From: Numida meleagris
Taxonomy: Eukaryota; Chordata; Aves; Galliformes; Numididae
Reading direction: 5' to 3'
Assembly: GCF_002078875.1 (NCBI RefSeq)
Contig: NC_034410.1
Location: 104,866,353-104,930,352 of the forward strand
DNA: 64,000 bases
Below the pieces are notes generated by a model. The model did not search any database. It had not been told where the DNA came from and was given only the letters and a program-made list of their open reading frames with translations. Below are positions 26,986 to 46,400 of the stretch, in pieces. How positions within the stretch are numbered: position 1 is the first letter of the stretch; each line of letters opens with the position of its first letter. The translations under genes were made by a program, and so were the position numbers.

Positions 26986-29230
26986 ACAGTATGGTTTTCT
27001 AGCTCCCTACACATCTGCTTTAGGGCAGGAAAGGATGAAGCAGCTTCACACTTAAGTCATACCTAGTTCCCCAGATCACGCCCGAAACCGGGTGGTTCTT
27101 CCACCTATCCCACTTTCAGAATGCAGGAGGGATGTACTCAGGCAAAAAATGTAGGGTCCTGCTTTGCAGGTGTGTCTCCATCTCCAGTTGTCCTATCTAG
27201 AAACTTATGCAAGTACAGAAATGCCCATTCCTGACCCAGCTTCACTGGCAGGAGCTTTCAACACCACAGCACTCATGTACATCCTCCCTTTTAAGGCCTT
27301 AGGTTACATCTCATGAAAGAAGAGAACGGCATCCTCTTGGGAATACAGGAGCCATATTCCCCACTTCCTCACAGACAGTACTTAGAACAGTCTCAAGTGG
27401 TTGGAAATGTGGGAGCAGACCGGAATCTCGAGTGTAGCCCTAAAGACACGTGCAGCTCTCAAGGTGGATCAGACTTATCCCTTGTGATTCCTAGCGGTTA
27501 TGTTAGGCAGCTTTTAAGATCCTTCTCCCAAGCACTTCAGCCCTTCCGCTATCATGGAAATGAGCTCAGTGCTCCACCGTAACAGCCAAGAGTTAAGGCA
27601 AAATAATTCAAGCAATACTGAGCAAATCCCGTGCGACTTCACCCATCTCTTCTGGGAAAGAGTTTTCTGGCTGCTATCCAACCTTACCTCAATTGCAATC
27701 TTTTAAAAACTCTTCGCCCTCAGTTAATTTCTTTTGTACAAGCCTCTAGAGCTCTACCTTAATTGATGCAACTGCTATCAGCTTCTTTACAAACAAAAAA
27801 AACCTCACAGTGAATGCATGTAAGGTCACAGCTGAATTTCAGCAGGCTGCATGTTTGCAGACTTGGAGTAACAGCCAAGAACTGTGGAATTCTGAGAAGA
27901 ACATGCGATACTTCAAATCAGCAGTTGTAAAACTGCTAATTTTCCTCTCTCCTCCTACTTGCTATCCTTTCTCACCAACAAAACAAAGTTCTGTGATGAA
28001 GCAAATCTTAGGCTTTTTAACAAGGGTAAGGTTGCACTGACATGGAAGTCAAAGCAGAGAAAAGTGACTGTGTTTAAATCAAACACTTTCCTGCCAAGTA
28101 CATCATTGAGATAGCACTGAAAGATGTCAGGCAGCAGAACTGAATGTGGAGGGGAGCTTAAAAGGCTGAATGGGGTATCACAAGAACACTGAACACAAAA
28201 TTTGATAGTTTCATTGGCCACTCTGAAAGTCAAATAAAATCTACAAATTCTGTAGACAGGAGACTCCAGAAGTCTCTCACAGACTTAAGATTGTAAAGTA
28301 TACAAAGAGAGAAGAAGTCTGTCTCACAGTTTGCTGATTTTACTTTATGAGGATGGTAACTTTAAGGAAACCGGACACTGCAAAAAAAGTCTGGCTGACT
28401 CTAGAGCTATGAAGTTGTGAATACTTCAGAAGACTCTCAGAGGCTCAACCTGATAAGAATTGCACATTTGTTTTCCACTAGAATCTAGACTTCAGCCATC
28501 TCCCCACACAGAAAGGTATTTCTGATCCACAGCCCGCATCCTAGGAAGCTGCCAGCAGACAATCCTAGAAAGCAAATACCGTACATGCTCAGAACAAACT
28601 CCTAGGGCTCAGGACATGTTACCAATGCTAAAAAAAAAAAAATCTGGTCAGCAAGCAAGCAACAATAATTGGAACACAGGCATATATTCCTTAATAGGTT
28701 AAAAAAAAGTAGAAGAGATTCTCCAGTACAGATGAACAATAAAAAAAGGGAATATTTTAATTAAAACTTATGTAAAATGCTGCTACATCATCTGACTCAG
28801 CAATGCTGGGCAGGTGGAAGATGAAGGAACAGGAAGAATATGACCACAAAGGTGCAAAAGAAATAAGCAATTTTTGCCAGCATTTTCAGTGCCTGCATTT
28901 TTATCTTATGATTTGATACTGCACTGTAGGCCAGCAGAGATGCATCTGCCAAAATTCAAACAGACACGGAAATTGAAACAACAGATAGGGCCATGGGGAA
29001 TCATGGGAAGTCTGACATCAGCTAAACTTGGTGTTAAGTTTATGGAAGAAAAAAACACCTCACAAATTAAGAATATACAGATTTATTGATGTATGGAAGA
29101 GTAGTTCATCCACTAGTTTTCAGTTTTTAAAAATCCAGGAATATGAAGATAGTTGTCAGACTACAAAGCCTTGGTTCTCAAGAACAGAAAAACAGCTGGT
29201 GGTAGCTGAGGGGAAAAAAAAAAAAAAGGA

Positions 29231-29775
29231 GTATCACAGAATAGCTTGGGTTAGATGAGACCTTAAAGCACACCCAGTTCCAACTCCCCTGCCGTAAACA
29301 GGGTTGCAGTGCACCAGATCAGCTGCCCAGGGCCCCAACCAACCTGGCCTTGAACGCCTCTAAGGATGAGACATCAGCAGCTTCTCTGGGGAACCTGTGC
29401 CAGTGCTTCACCACTCTCTGAGAGAAGGATTTCTTCCTAACATCTAACAAATCTCCTCTCTTTTTGCTTAAAACCACTCCCCCTTGTCCTACTGCTATTA
29501 CATTGTGTAAAAATCAATCTCCGTCCTGCTTATTAGCTCCCTTAAAGTACTGGAAGGCTGCAACGAAGTCACCCCAGAGCTTTCTCTTCCACACCGAACA
29601 AGCCCGGCTTCTTCAACCTTTCTTCATAGAAGAGGTGCTCCAGCCCTTTGATCATCTTTGTGGCCCTCCTCTGGAGGCACTCCAATAGTTTCGTATCCTT
29701 TTGCTGGCAGAAAATCACCTCCCTCACCCTGCTGGCCACCTCTCTTTCATGCAGTCCAGGATACAGTTGGAGTTC
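29231..29775 (-). mobile_element. CR1 LINE, about 0.54 kb, with internal deletion
   Basis: This is a CR1 in minus orientation. It begins with the complemented tail ATCACAGAATAGCTTGGG, then CAGCTGCCCAGGGCCCC, TCTCTGGGGAACCTGTGCC, GAAGAGGTGCTCCAGCCC and GGCCCTCCTCTGGAGGC. After GTTTCGTATCCTTTTGCTGG it jumps to a segment further upstream in CR1 (CACCCTGCTGGCCACC, CCAGGATACAGTTGG), so a stretch of the body appears to be missing. An A-run (29215-29227) lies at its left border. Confidence 0.9.
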
Positions 29776-35653
<5,878 letters not shown>

Positions 35654-36720
35654 CTATAGAATTAGGAAGACTTCACAATAAGCATTGTATTCTTATAACT
35701 ATTTACTTTTCAGACATTTAAGAAATCCACTTAATTGCACTAAGTTGCAATTCTAAACAGTATTCATTTTGCAAGGTAAGCACTTTATCTTAAAGAAAGC
35801 AAACACAAAACAACCCAGTGCCTGAATACAAAGTATCACAGAGATGTGCTGTTCATTACTCAGCAGTGGCTCTCAGACTGCTTTTTCAGCTTTCTGCTTA
35901 AACAGATTTTTCATACTCCTGTTTATGTCCACCTATCTCACTTAATACATATACTTGAGAGCTCTTAATCTTTAAATAAAGGAAATCCATACTAAAACCA
36001 ATCAGTTATTACACTTTAGAGGTATCAGGAGAAAGACACATTTCCATATGTTAAAAGACCAGCACATCACTAACCTATAGCCACCTGAAGCCAAATTCTG
36101 TTCATCACTATTAAGCACCTGGGTATCTCACTAGCAGATAGAGATTTCAGCTCTGCCTTTCTATCCCTTTGCAAGCCACTAGGTAACTAGCTATTCCTGT
36201 ATATGTGAACTTAATCCTATTGCTTGAGAGGAAAAATAAGCTAACACGCACCACAATCATCACTCGGAGCAGACCGCTCTTACACTCGTAGAGCCCTGCT
36301 TGTACACAGAGAGAAAACAGCTTAACTCAAGGTACCTTGAAAGCAGTTAAATGAACTTTCAGGAGCACTTAGACAGGAAACAATTCAAAAAATAATTAAG
36401 CTTTACATTATATTTTTGCCCTCTCCCACCAACCCTCTGCTGTTGCAGTCAAAAAAAAAAATATCAAGCTAGTAGCTCAGCCCTAGAATCAAGTATGAAG
36501 AAAACCCATTTCTTTCAGCTACTACAGCAAACAACAGCATCCCTGCACTGTCCTCCCATGTTCTTAACTCAGTGGAAGAATAAGACTTTGTCTCAACCAC
36601 CAAACTGCTCCTTGTTCAGGCCCTGCAAAGGGGAGAGAATTCCCAATGTGCTTTTTTGCCTACACTAGGCAATCTTTTCCACCATATGCAACGATTACTG
36701 CACACCCCAGGGGCAACAAA

Positions 36721-36743
36721 ACTTCCCGTGTTCCAGTTTGCGC
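36721..36743 (-). mobile_element. Inverted 5' piece of the adjoining CR1
   Basis: The complement reads GCGCAAACTGGAACACGGG and then AAG. In CR1 this segment normally lies directly before CATCTGAACATGAG in the same direction. Here it lies in opposite orientation next to it, as in 5' inversions made during target-primed reverse transcription. Confidence 0.45.
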
Positions 36744-36947
36744 CCATCTGAACATGAGTAACAACATTTTTATTGTGAGAGAGACAAAGCACAGGAACAG
36801 GTTGCCCAGAGAGGTTGTGGAGTCTCCGCTGAAGATATTCAAAACCCACCGGACACTTTCCTATGACACCTACAGCAAGGAACCTGCTTTAGCAGGGGAT
36901 TGCACTTGATGATCTCCAGTGGTCCCTTCCAACCCGCTGTGATGAGC
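36744..36947 (+). mobile_element. CR1 LINE 3' fragment
   Basis: In plus orientation: CATCTGAACATGAGTAAC, GAACAGGTTGCCCAGAGAGG, TTGTGGAGTCTCCGCTGAAG, CTGCTTTAGCAGGGGATTG and CCCTTCCAACC. The left flank 36721-36744 looks like the adjoining CR1 sequence turned around. Confidence 0.9.
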
Positions 36948-39900
36948 CCAAGAGATGGACCTCACGGGGCCTACTGTCCCATGGGCTGTCAAATTCTATT
37001 AAAAAAAAGGATTTTGACAGCAAGTAGGCACAGCATTTCAAGAACTGGTTTCCAAGTCCCAAGGCAGCCCAGCCAGGCAGTCAGTCTGCTGAGCACCAGC
37101 TCCTGCTCACTGACTTAGAGCATCTTCTGTTCTCTACTCACAAGGCAACTCACAATAGGCATAAAAATTCTCTTCATCTTACTCCAGCGGACAGTTAAAA
37201 TTCTGGGGGGAAACATGATGATAATATATGGTCTATTTGAAACTCATGTTTCAATTCAGAGTATTAAACTCATGCTTTCTATAACCCATGGCAACAAGCA
37301 ATTATTCCATCCCTCAACAAAAAAAACAATGACACCTAAGGGAAGAACTAGTATTTTACTAGTTTCATTGACAATAGTAAACAAATTTTGAAGAAAAGAT
37401 GAAACACCCCTGGTATGCTTTACTTTGCCTTACAATTCGTAGTTATAGTTTCAGACCATTACCTAAAGAAAGCCTGAATTCTACATCTAGGATTTGCAGG
37501 GAAATAATTGCAGTATAGGTTGTCCTTGAGGATGAAAGATGATGTTCTCAGTAAAAATAAATAAATAACATATATATACATTACAAAAAGGAGCTTCCAG
37601 TCATGGCTCACAGGCCATGATCTGTTTAAGTGGTTACTCCTAAAGCTGGGTGGGACAGGTGAGTGTAAAAAGGTATTATGAAGGCAGGCCCAAGAGTGAC
37701 TACCTAATTAACTCCACAGCTGGAAGTAGTATTTTTTAAGCAGAATCTTGGAAACCACAACTCTCGTTACAACAACCATTTGCTTGAAGAGATTAAATTG
37801 GAAACAAATTCAGTATTTCACCCTAGAAGCTGGATCAGCAGAGCAAAAGGTGGATGTGCACAGCAGGCAGGCCTGCCACTAGCATGCCCTGTGCTTCTGT
37901 AGCCAAGGGTGAGCTGAGTTCCTGGGGTTACTTTAGAGGATGCTGCTCCTCGTAGGGATTAATGGATTAGCTAAAACATCTGGTTAATGATGGCCTCCAT
38001 GCTATGGGGAAATACAAGGAAGCTTTAAATATGAATGAGAACAGAACATGGTGATACACGCTCTTCTTTCTAATTCCTTCCACTGACTTGCCCGGTGCCT
38101 TTAGACCAGCTTCCTCTCATCAGGCTGAGGATACCTCCAAACCAGGCTATGCCTCTCAGGTTCTGGACAAGCACACCCATATGTAGCGCTTCATACTTTT
38201 CCCAGCAAACCATAGCTTGCAACACAGACACATGCATCCAATCTGATTTTCCCCCATCTTAGTAACACAGGTTATGCAAGTCTTTCATTAATCACATTTT
38301 AGCTATGTGGGAGAGAAGTCAGCAGCCTTTACATCCACAAACTATGCAACTCAGCTCTCACCTATTCAACATACTCCTACACTACTGCTTACATAAAAAT
38401 CAGACTCCATGAGAAAACACAATACAGGTCACTCATCCTTACTTAACAGTTTTGTCTCTTACGATCAAATACAGATTAGCTGTATCTCGCCCTCTCCTCC
38501 CCACCCCAAATGCCTGCAGTGTAATTATACCACTACAAAGAATTTACAGGCAAATACTTGAGTTTGTTCTTTCCCCTAAATAAAAGTCAGAAGCAAGGAA
38601 TTATCACATGTTTCCCCACACCTCCCCAAGTTTGCTACCTTTTCAAAGTATGAGTCAACTTTATTCGTAATAATGCCCGAGACTAAGAAACCCATGATTT
38701 GCTAACAGCATGTAAATCCTAATGAAGCACTGACACCCATCCTTACAATAAAAACCTCACACCTCTGAACTGAGAAGTCAGCCAGTGTGTTCCTAAAGAA
38801 GCTGTAACCCTGTGAGCACTGTGACCAAGATCAAGACGCAGACTACTTCACCCCCCACCACTGAAGCAATGCCTTAACAGCTACTCATGTGTTCCTTCTC
38901 AATCAGACAGCATCATTTTTTAGTTGCATGATTGGCAAAACTTCATATCCGTGCAACTCCTAAGAACTACAAATAAAAGCCTGCTGTTGTTCAAGAACAA
39001 CTGCAGAGGGAATGCTGACCACGAAAGGAAAATTCTTCAAACATTGGTACAGTTAAAAAACAACACAAAAAAGATAATTGCCTAATCAAGATTCTTATGC
39101 TTATTAAATACCACCTACATTAAATGCCAATACTCCTTTCACAATTCTTTCCAGTTCTAGAACTGTATAATCCAATGTTTGCCAAATCTTGGCTCAGTCA
39201 GTGTAAACACTCCAGCTTCAGATGAACAGTCAAAAACTGCAGCAAGGCCAGGAGCAGGATACCTCAATCTACAAGTTCAGAAATGAGTTTCTGTTCTCAC
39301 TTGCTGTGTTTCAGAACCAGATGAGAAAACAGTGGCTGGCTATGTGCTGGGCCCAAGTTTATCCATGGTAAAGCCATGGCACACAAGCATGCTTCTTTTG
39401 AAGCAAGCACTGACCTCCCCACAAGCTGTCACTACCACTTTCTGAGAATGGGTACTTGTAATTCATTTGGCATTTCTCAATTTCCAAACATCTAAGGTAA
39501 AGACTTCATTAGAACTGCAGACCTTCCAGTTCTGAAGGGCCTGAGCTCTCCCAACTCCTGGTCACCTCCTAGATCAACAATTAAAGCTTAGCCCATTCAT
39601 TTCCATGCAAGAGAATTCATGATGGTTCCACGTATCCTCATTCGCCAAAGATAGCAGTGACTTTTCAACACCAACCACGAAAGAAAAGTAATGAAACAAA
39701 TGGAAAAAAAACAAACACAAGAACTTTCAGGATTCTCATTCTAGTTTTGAGAAGCTGACGTTCAAGTTACTGCAAAACATGTAGACCAACATGACTCATT
39801 CACTCACAGAAACTACATTGCTAAAAATAAGCAGCCATCTACAGGAATATAAACATTTAAAAATGCCACACACTTTGTCATCCTAGTTAAGTGTTTGTAT

Positions 39901-42900
39901 CACTCCCTTAAAGCATAAGCTTTGTGTCTAGGGACATTAGAATAGAAAGAGGAAGTCCATGCAGTTTCCAGCAACGTAACAGGTACCATTTGCACATGCC
40001 AGATGAACTGGATACCATCTCCTCCTGCCAGGAAGATGGTTAGGGAGACATTCCCCTTATCCCATTCATCACAGAGGATTGTACAGAGAGCTAAACGCTG
40101 TCCCTTCCACATTAGATTGAGCAAGCAGAATTTGATCTTCCTGGAACAAAAAGAAAATACAGAAAATAACTAAGAACTCATGACGAAAGTAAGATTGCTG
40201 CTATGAAATAGCTGGTGAAGAAGATGCCTGCTAAACCCCAGAGACAATTCATCAAGGCTTCGTGCCATGTGTTTTCATCAAGTCTCAACTCTGTCTGCAG
40301 CCAGGTAACAGCTGCTGTACAATTAAGTGCATCACCCAGGCTTCCTTGATAAGTAGGTGGTGGGCTTGAATTATCCCACCTAACATTCTACAGTCACATA
40401 ACAAATCATTATGGAGGAAAATCTCAGCAACATTACAAATCCTTTCAGTGGGCGCTCAGCCAGGTAACTACAAAATCCCTACACAAATGAGTAACTCCAA
40501 CCTTCCTCCCACTCAAGCTTGTAGTAATGCTTGCTGAGACTGAAGGGTTAATTTGAGGAGAAGCAGAGGCAGCTGCCCAGGCAGGCGAGCTCTGTGGTAG
40601 GATCGGGAAGACCTGTCCGCACGTGGCTGGTGTTACAAGGGAACGCTAGCAAAGAAGGTTTGTTTTGCGATGACCAGAAGCTAACAGAAAGCAGAGTGAT
40701 GAGAAAAACTGGAGAAAAGTGAGGTTCTTATTTATTTAACATGCTAGCACAGCACTGAGGAGCCTTCCTTACTTACACGGTATCTGCTGCACTGGTCAAG
40801 CAGCAGGGACTCTTTTCCTGGCTGAGGGCCAAACATGCCATGCATTAAGATACACCTCAACATTATCCTATGGTAAGCACAGCTCCAGCCAGGATGAAAT
40901 GAAATTATAATCCATTGTTAAAAAGAAGACAGTGTTATGTATTATGGCCTTCATGGTTCTGTGCAGAGAGACATTTCAGGTCAGAGGGAGGTCACAGTGC
41001 TAACACAAATAAATGCCAGCACTGCTTTTCCAAGTTAAAAGAAAGAATCTACAACACTGTACACCAGTCAACTAGGAAGAGTTGTCTTGTTTTTGAGAAG
41101 GCCAACCTGAGTTTCTACAAACATTTGCTAGTCACACAGTTCCTAGAGGGGTAGCATCCTAGGGTAAACTATTTCTTTTTAACTTGCTGGAAGATTCACA
41201 GCAGGTATAAGCTGAAGCTCCTCTTGTAACGCAAGCACGGGGTTTCTCTTATAAAGATGGGAAGCAGAGGGCCCAGCACTGATGAGACAGCACACCTGGA
41301 GACAAGGGCAGGTCAGGAAGATCCAGCTGTTCCCAGAACTCCCATTAGCTTTGGCACTTCGCACACACCCTTCAGCTTGCTTGGCAAAGAGGATCTGTGA
41401 GCACCACAGGTAACTGCAGCCTTCCCAAGGCAGCCTCTGAAGTATCACCAGGTCTTAGGGCCAGGGTGAGTACTACAGCATCCTTTTGCCTTTAAGATGA
41501 CGGTGAGCTACTGAAACTCCAGGTAGCCCATTTTCTAGTACCTTTGAGGCTTAGCATCTATTCAAACCGGAGTCTAAACCGGAGTTACTAAGAATAGTAT
41601 GAATTATTTCACTCAAGACACAAGACTGCACTCCTAAACAGTCTTCCCTGGTTTTAATACATGCAATGGAGGAGAAGCAAAGGAAGCGAGTACATGACAA
41701 CTCAAAAATGAGCTTAGCGCATTCTACTAGTTAATCAAACACCTGAAGTGCTGTTACACGACCATCCAAAGTCAGTAGTCATCAAGGCTAGAAAAGGAAC
41801 AAATGAGCAAATGTCCTTTTTCCTTCAGAAGTGTCATCTTCACCTAAAATCTTTTCATGGTCATTCTGTTTCAGACAGACTGAAGCTGCACCAGCGTATA
41901 GGACAGATCCACCTTGCCTGTAATCTACCCCAATGCTAGCAGCATCTGGTCTTTCATCTCCAACTCACAGCTGTGTTACCCTAGCAGAACAGCTGCCTCT
42001 TCTCCCACACTTTCTTCTCTTACAACACTGAGTTTGGAATTTACGTTTTGGGAAATAAAACACAAACTTCTTTTTAACTCTGAATATGAACTTTATTTTT
42101 TATTTGTAAATATCAGATCATACAGCCTGCTCAAAGTACTCCTCATGGCAAGTACCTTTCATCTGAACTCTGAAGGAGGGTGAGGGAAGAAATTAAACTT
42201 CTTTTTTTTTCCCCCCGCATGCTGCATCATACTCCAGAGTATCTGTTGGGTATACACCTATAGAGAGATATCTCAGCAAATGTCAAAGAGTAAGTGTTGC
42301 TAGGGTCATTTGCTTGCTTAACCTTTGGAGGTGTGTTTGGTTACTGAGTCAAATCTCAATGAGCTGTTCAGCCTGCTACTGCTATTGCTTCAGCAGAAAT
42401 AAAACTTGCACTGGTCTAAACACAGGTCAGAAAGAAGTTCAATAGGATGAGAACAACATCCAAATTTCCCATTCCGAAGCTGCAATGAGATTTGGTATGG
42501 AAAAAATTCACACCACTAATTTTTCTTAACAAATATAAAACCCCCCACAAGTAATTTGGTGCATGAGGTATCCCACTTAGAGCAATACCTGTGAGTAGTG
42601 AGTCTACAGAGGCTGAAAATCTTGTTTTTTTGTCATTAGGACAGAACAGATGCTTGGGAGAGTTACTGTTAGATAAAATGTGCAACGGAAGGGAAGTAAA
42701 AAGAGCACTGAATTGTAGAAAATACTGCTACCGCTGGGAAAGCAAACAAAAACCCTTCCTTGAAAGCCTCTCCATGTTATCAGTCTCACTTTGTCATTCC
42801 ACACAGACATAAAAAAAGGATAATAATTATCTAGCTGATCAGATACATTTCTTTGGTTAAAGAAAAGCAAAACAACTTGCATGGGGGTGGATCACACAAA

Positions 42901-45579
42901 ACCTAAATGAAGATAGCCAGTGACTTAGAAGGGTAAATATTGTAGTCTCTGGGAGCAACATAGGAAGAAAAAAAAAAAGCATTAACATTTAATCATCTCT
43001 GGGCTATACAGAATAGTATACTAAATTTTTAATTTAAAGTGAGCCAATTCATTTGGAAAGCCTGACAGTGGTCTCATCTGTGTCCGAGCACAGTGGATGG
43101 AAGTAGAAGACTGTCCTCAGCTACACAACCCTATGAACAGTGACACAAAGATTGGGAATAAAAATTACAGTTACATCTGAGACTACTGATAATCAATCTC
43201 ACTTTTTAGCTTCACTTCTCCATCTGCTGAGTAGTTTTAAATACATTTCTGTCTAACTGTTTCATTCAAGCAGCACATTCATTTGTGCTGGTTCCTGCTG
43301 CCAGGGTCAGACAGTATTTGGCATGACTGAAAATCCCAAACACCCCTCTTTTTTGAAAGAAATACAACGTAATATTGATTTGAAGCGCCACAAATTGTAT
43401 AGACTCTACATCTTCTAGTAGATGAAAGGCTACCCTGACAGTACAAAAGTTTTGATATTAAAACAAATTCATTTCTTTGCCAAAATTAAGGTAAAAATAG
43501 CAACTAAAGCAGGGGAGATCAGGTAAACCAGTAGAAAAACGTGTGCTGTCTTTCAAGCTAAGATTCAGCCTGCTGGTCCCCAGAGGCCACGGACAATGGG
43601 ATCAGCCCAGCCTACGACATTGGGCCCACCAGCCCTGCCCTCTCACAGCACAGCCCTTACCAGCTACTCATAGAAGTTTTCTCTAGATGAAACAACTGTT
43701 GCTGGCTACAGCCGACCACACTGCGACAGTTTTCAGTGGTGGCTGAACAGCAGGACTTCCATTTTGCTTCACTGAGCACATCAGCAAACAAGGAGCAATG
43801 ACAGCCTTACCCGCAGACTAGTATCAGTACTTGCAGTGCTTTGTGTACCTCTGCAATCCTTCAGCCTCACAGCACTGTGATCAAACATCGCTTTGGGTGA
43901 CCATTAAGTATTTCACAATCAAGAGAAAGTAGACAAGCCTTTGCTTTTGCAATTTCCAATCCTTCTGCAAAAGCCAGATACAATCAAATTGCTTCAATAC
44001 CACTGATGCTGAACTCAAGCTACCATCCACTAATACCCAACAAGAGAGAAAAGACTCCCATCCCCCTATTCTCTCCACGCTTGCCAGCAAGAAGACAGAT
44101 TTATTTCTTTAGGATTAACATTTTGCTATTGGAACAACTGGATATACCAGTACTGTTGCAACAAATCAGCATAAACCATAATCTTGTTATAAGGCTATGG
44201 GACAGATTAATCCACTGAAAAATCCGGTTTGTTCCAATACAGGCTTTTCTCTAGCTGCCAAAGCACAGACATCATCTTAGCAAGTCTCAAAAAACCTGTT
44301 CAACCCACTGCAGGGAGGAGGAGCACAAATATTTTACACCAATGCCGTGTGGCACATTGGTGCCACTGCCTTCAATGGGGAATGCTCCACTGACTTCAGC
44401 AACCTTGGCACCTCGATGTGTGTTCATATGAAAATTAGTGGGAAAAAAAGAAAAAGACTAACAACTCAGATTTCACTGCATTTTGTTTGCATTTGTTTCG
44501 GCCCTTCAGAACAAACAACCCAGAACGAGAAACCTTACTTTTTATGAACTCAAGCCAAGCAAGTCAAAGCACATCTTTCAACACAGCCTGCTCTCCACTC
44601 CCACACAGGGGAAAAAAAAACAACAGTACAACAGTATCTTAACATTTGCATTCCAAGACACAGTGATTTTCTGTCACTGTCGTAATTACTCTTATTAATG
44701 CTGAACATTATCAGATGTAACTACAGATTTATCCACTTTATAGATTTAGCTGTAAGGTTGGTCCAACAAAACAGTCCATTACCTCAGTTACTTGCAAGCC
44801 GCTGCAGAAAGACACAACAATTCTTTAAACTACTCCAGTACTCCACAACATGTGAAACAGTGCCAACTATTTATCATGATACCTTAGACTTTAAAGGAAA
44901 AAAAGAAAAAAAAGATATTTGATCAGAGAATCACCCAAATAATTTAAAAAAATCTGAGATTCTTATGAAAATCCATTCTGAAGTTACTTAAGAACACAAA
45001 TCTGAAGCTCTAAGAGCAAAGAATCCCACATTAATGACACTTAGAATGATTACAGCTCAGAAGTACCGTGAATGAGAAAGCTTAATAACTTTTCATTGCA
45101 TGCATGGATTCCAGCCTACTTTAGTGCTACTGTAGAGAAAGGGAGACAGGAATTTATGCATAGATTCAGTTTATTTTCCATTTTGAATTCTCATTGCCAA
45201 AGTCAAGGAAAAGAGAGTTAAAAGCATTTATTTGTCCTTTGCAATCAGGGCACCAAGTCTATAAATTAAGACCAATAACTGATTGGTAGTGATAAAGGGA
45301 ATGACAGAACTACCTGACCGAAGAAAAGCACAGCATTAATGGGATTTCTGAGCAGTGTGCTGCCATCCAAATCAGCTCCTTTAAATACCTCATTAAGAGA
45401 GCTGAGGTTTTCCCTTACCAGAGGCAAGCATTCCTCATGCTAGAAAGCTCCTTCTCAGAAGCATCCGTAAATACTGCGAGGGCCACCAGAGGATACACTT
45501 CCAAGAGCCTGTTTAACATCAGCTGCCTAGCTGGACAAGCTTAATACTTAAGAGGTGGGAGGTCAGCACTTAGCGTTGC
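36948..45579. other. Intron 1 sequence, no gene seen
   Basis: Unique AT-rich sequence. A 74-codon minus-strand frame at 39900-40124 and an 89-codon minus-strand frame at 41179-41448 were read and not recognised. Confidence 0.7.
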
Positions 45580-46400
45580 ACTACGTGCTTCTACTGGCCT
45601 CCTGTTTATTTCCAAGCACAGCAACAAAATGGTTGCTTTAATTGACAAGCTGAATTTTAGCTGCTCGTAGGAGCCCCTCTTCCCAGGTGTGATGGTTGGA
45701 ATCCTGTCAGGGAGATCTGGCTGGTGCTCCCTGGATTCAGGATGCCCACGAACAAGCCTCTGACCCCGTCAACCCCATGGCTGTGAGATCCAGAACGTGA
45801 TTCTAGATCACCCTGGCAGACAGAAAAGCAGCCTATTCATTCAGACTTTTCCTGGGCACAGCATGAGAGCTGGGGAGCTGCCTATTGTCAATGATTTATA
45901 ATTAGATGATTTTTTTAAACAGTAGCCAAGCAAGCATGCTCAGCCCTCTCATTATACAACCCAAGTCCTAAAGAGACACTATGCTCCTTTGTACTGTATG
46001 GCAGTGATCCCTGTTTGAACTTAGGGCATCTTGGACAAACTCCCAATTAAAAATAAAGTAGCCAAAAATGCAGGAGCTCCCCAAGGATAGTTTTCTTTGG
46101 CTTCGCAAGAGCTCATCATTGCACTTTAATTTGCCTGCCATTTCTGCAGCAGGGTAGGGATGGAATAAAAACAGCTGGGAGCAAGCAGAAGTTCAGCTCC
46201 GCTCTGCAGCCAGGATGCCCGCTGGCTGCTCTCCGAGCTGCCTGGCCTGGGTCCCCGCGCTGTCAGACACAGCGCAGGCGCTAACTGATGCGCGCTAATT
46301 GATGCTGGGGGGCTGCACTCTTTATGGCAGCTCCGGCAGCGCTATCCTTCCCGCTTCACCTTGTAAAATTCAAGTGCCACTAATGACAGCATAATGCCTC
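45580..46400. promoter_or_regulatory. Possible intronic enhancer or conserved element (intron 1)
   Basis: This non-repetitive stretch contains several homeodomain-like cores (TTTAATTGACA near 45636, TATAATTAGATGA near 45897, TTTAATTTGC near 46126) and a GC-rich core at about 46195-46345. Inside the core, a 14-bp unit GCGCTAACTGATGC (46278-46291) is followed directly by GCGCTAATTGATGC (46292-46305). No transposon signature is visible. Regulatory function is inference; conservation was not measured. Confidence 0.3.

Larger units (their letters stand above)
13640..29230. other. Intronic sequence, no supported gene
   Basis: Mostly unique. It contains microsatellites at 15.24 and 15.74 kb, a GC-rich patch at about 17.26-17.45 kb, a pyrimidine-rich tract at 23.6 kb, poly-T at 26.3 and 26.95 kb, and the two weak exon-like segments listed separately. 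No recognisable CR1 was seen in this 15.6 kb. Confidence 0.65.

Noticed and set aside
36646..36909. Frames on both strands at 36.6-36.9 kb
   Set aside because: They are generated by the CR1 fragment and its inverted flank.
39900..40124. 74-codon minus-strand frame considered as a GAREM1 exon
   Set aside because: It lies between exons 1 and 2 and does not match GAREM1; exon 1 and exon 2 already join perfectly in frame, leaving no missing residues.
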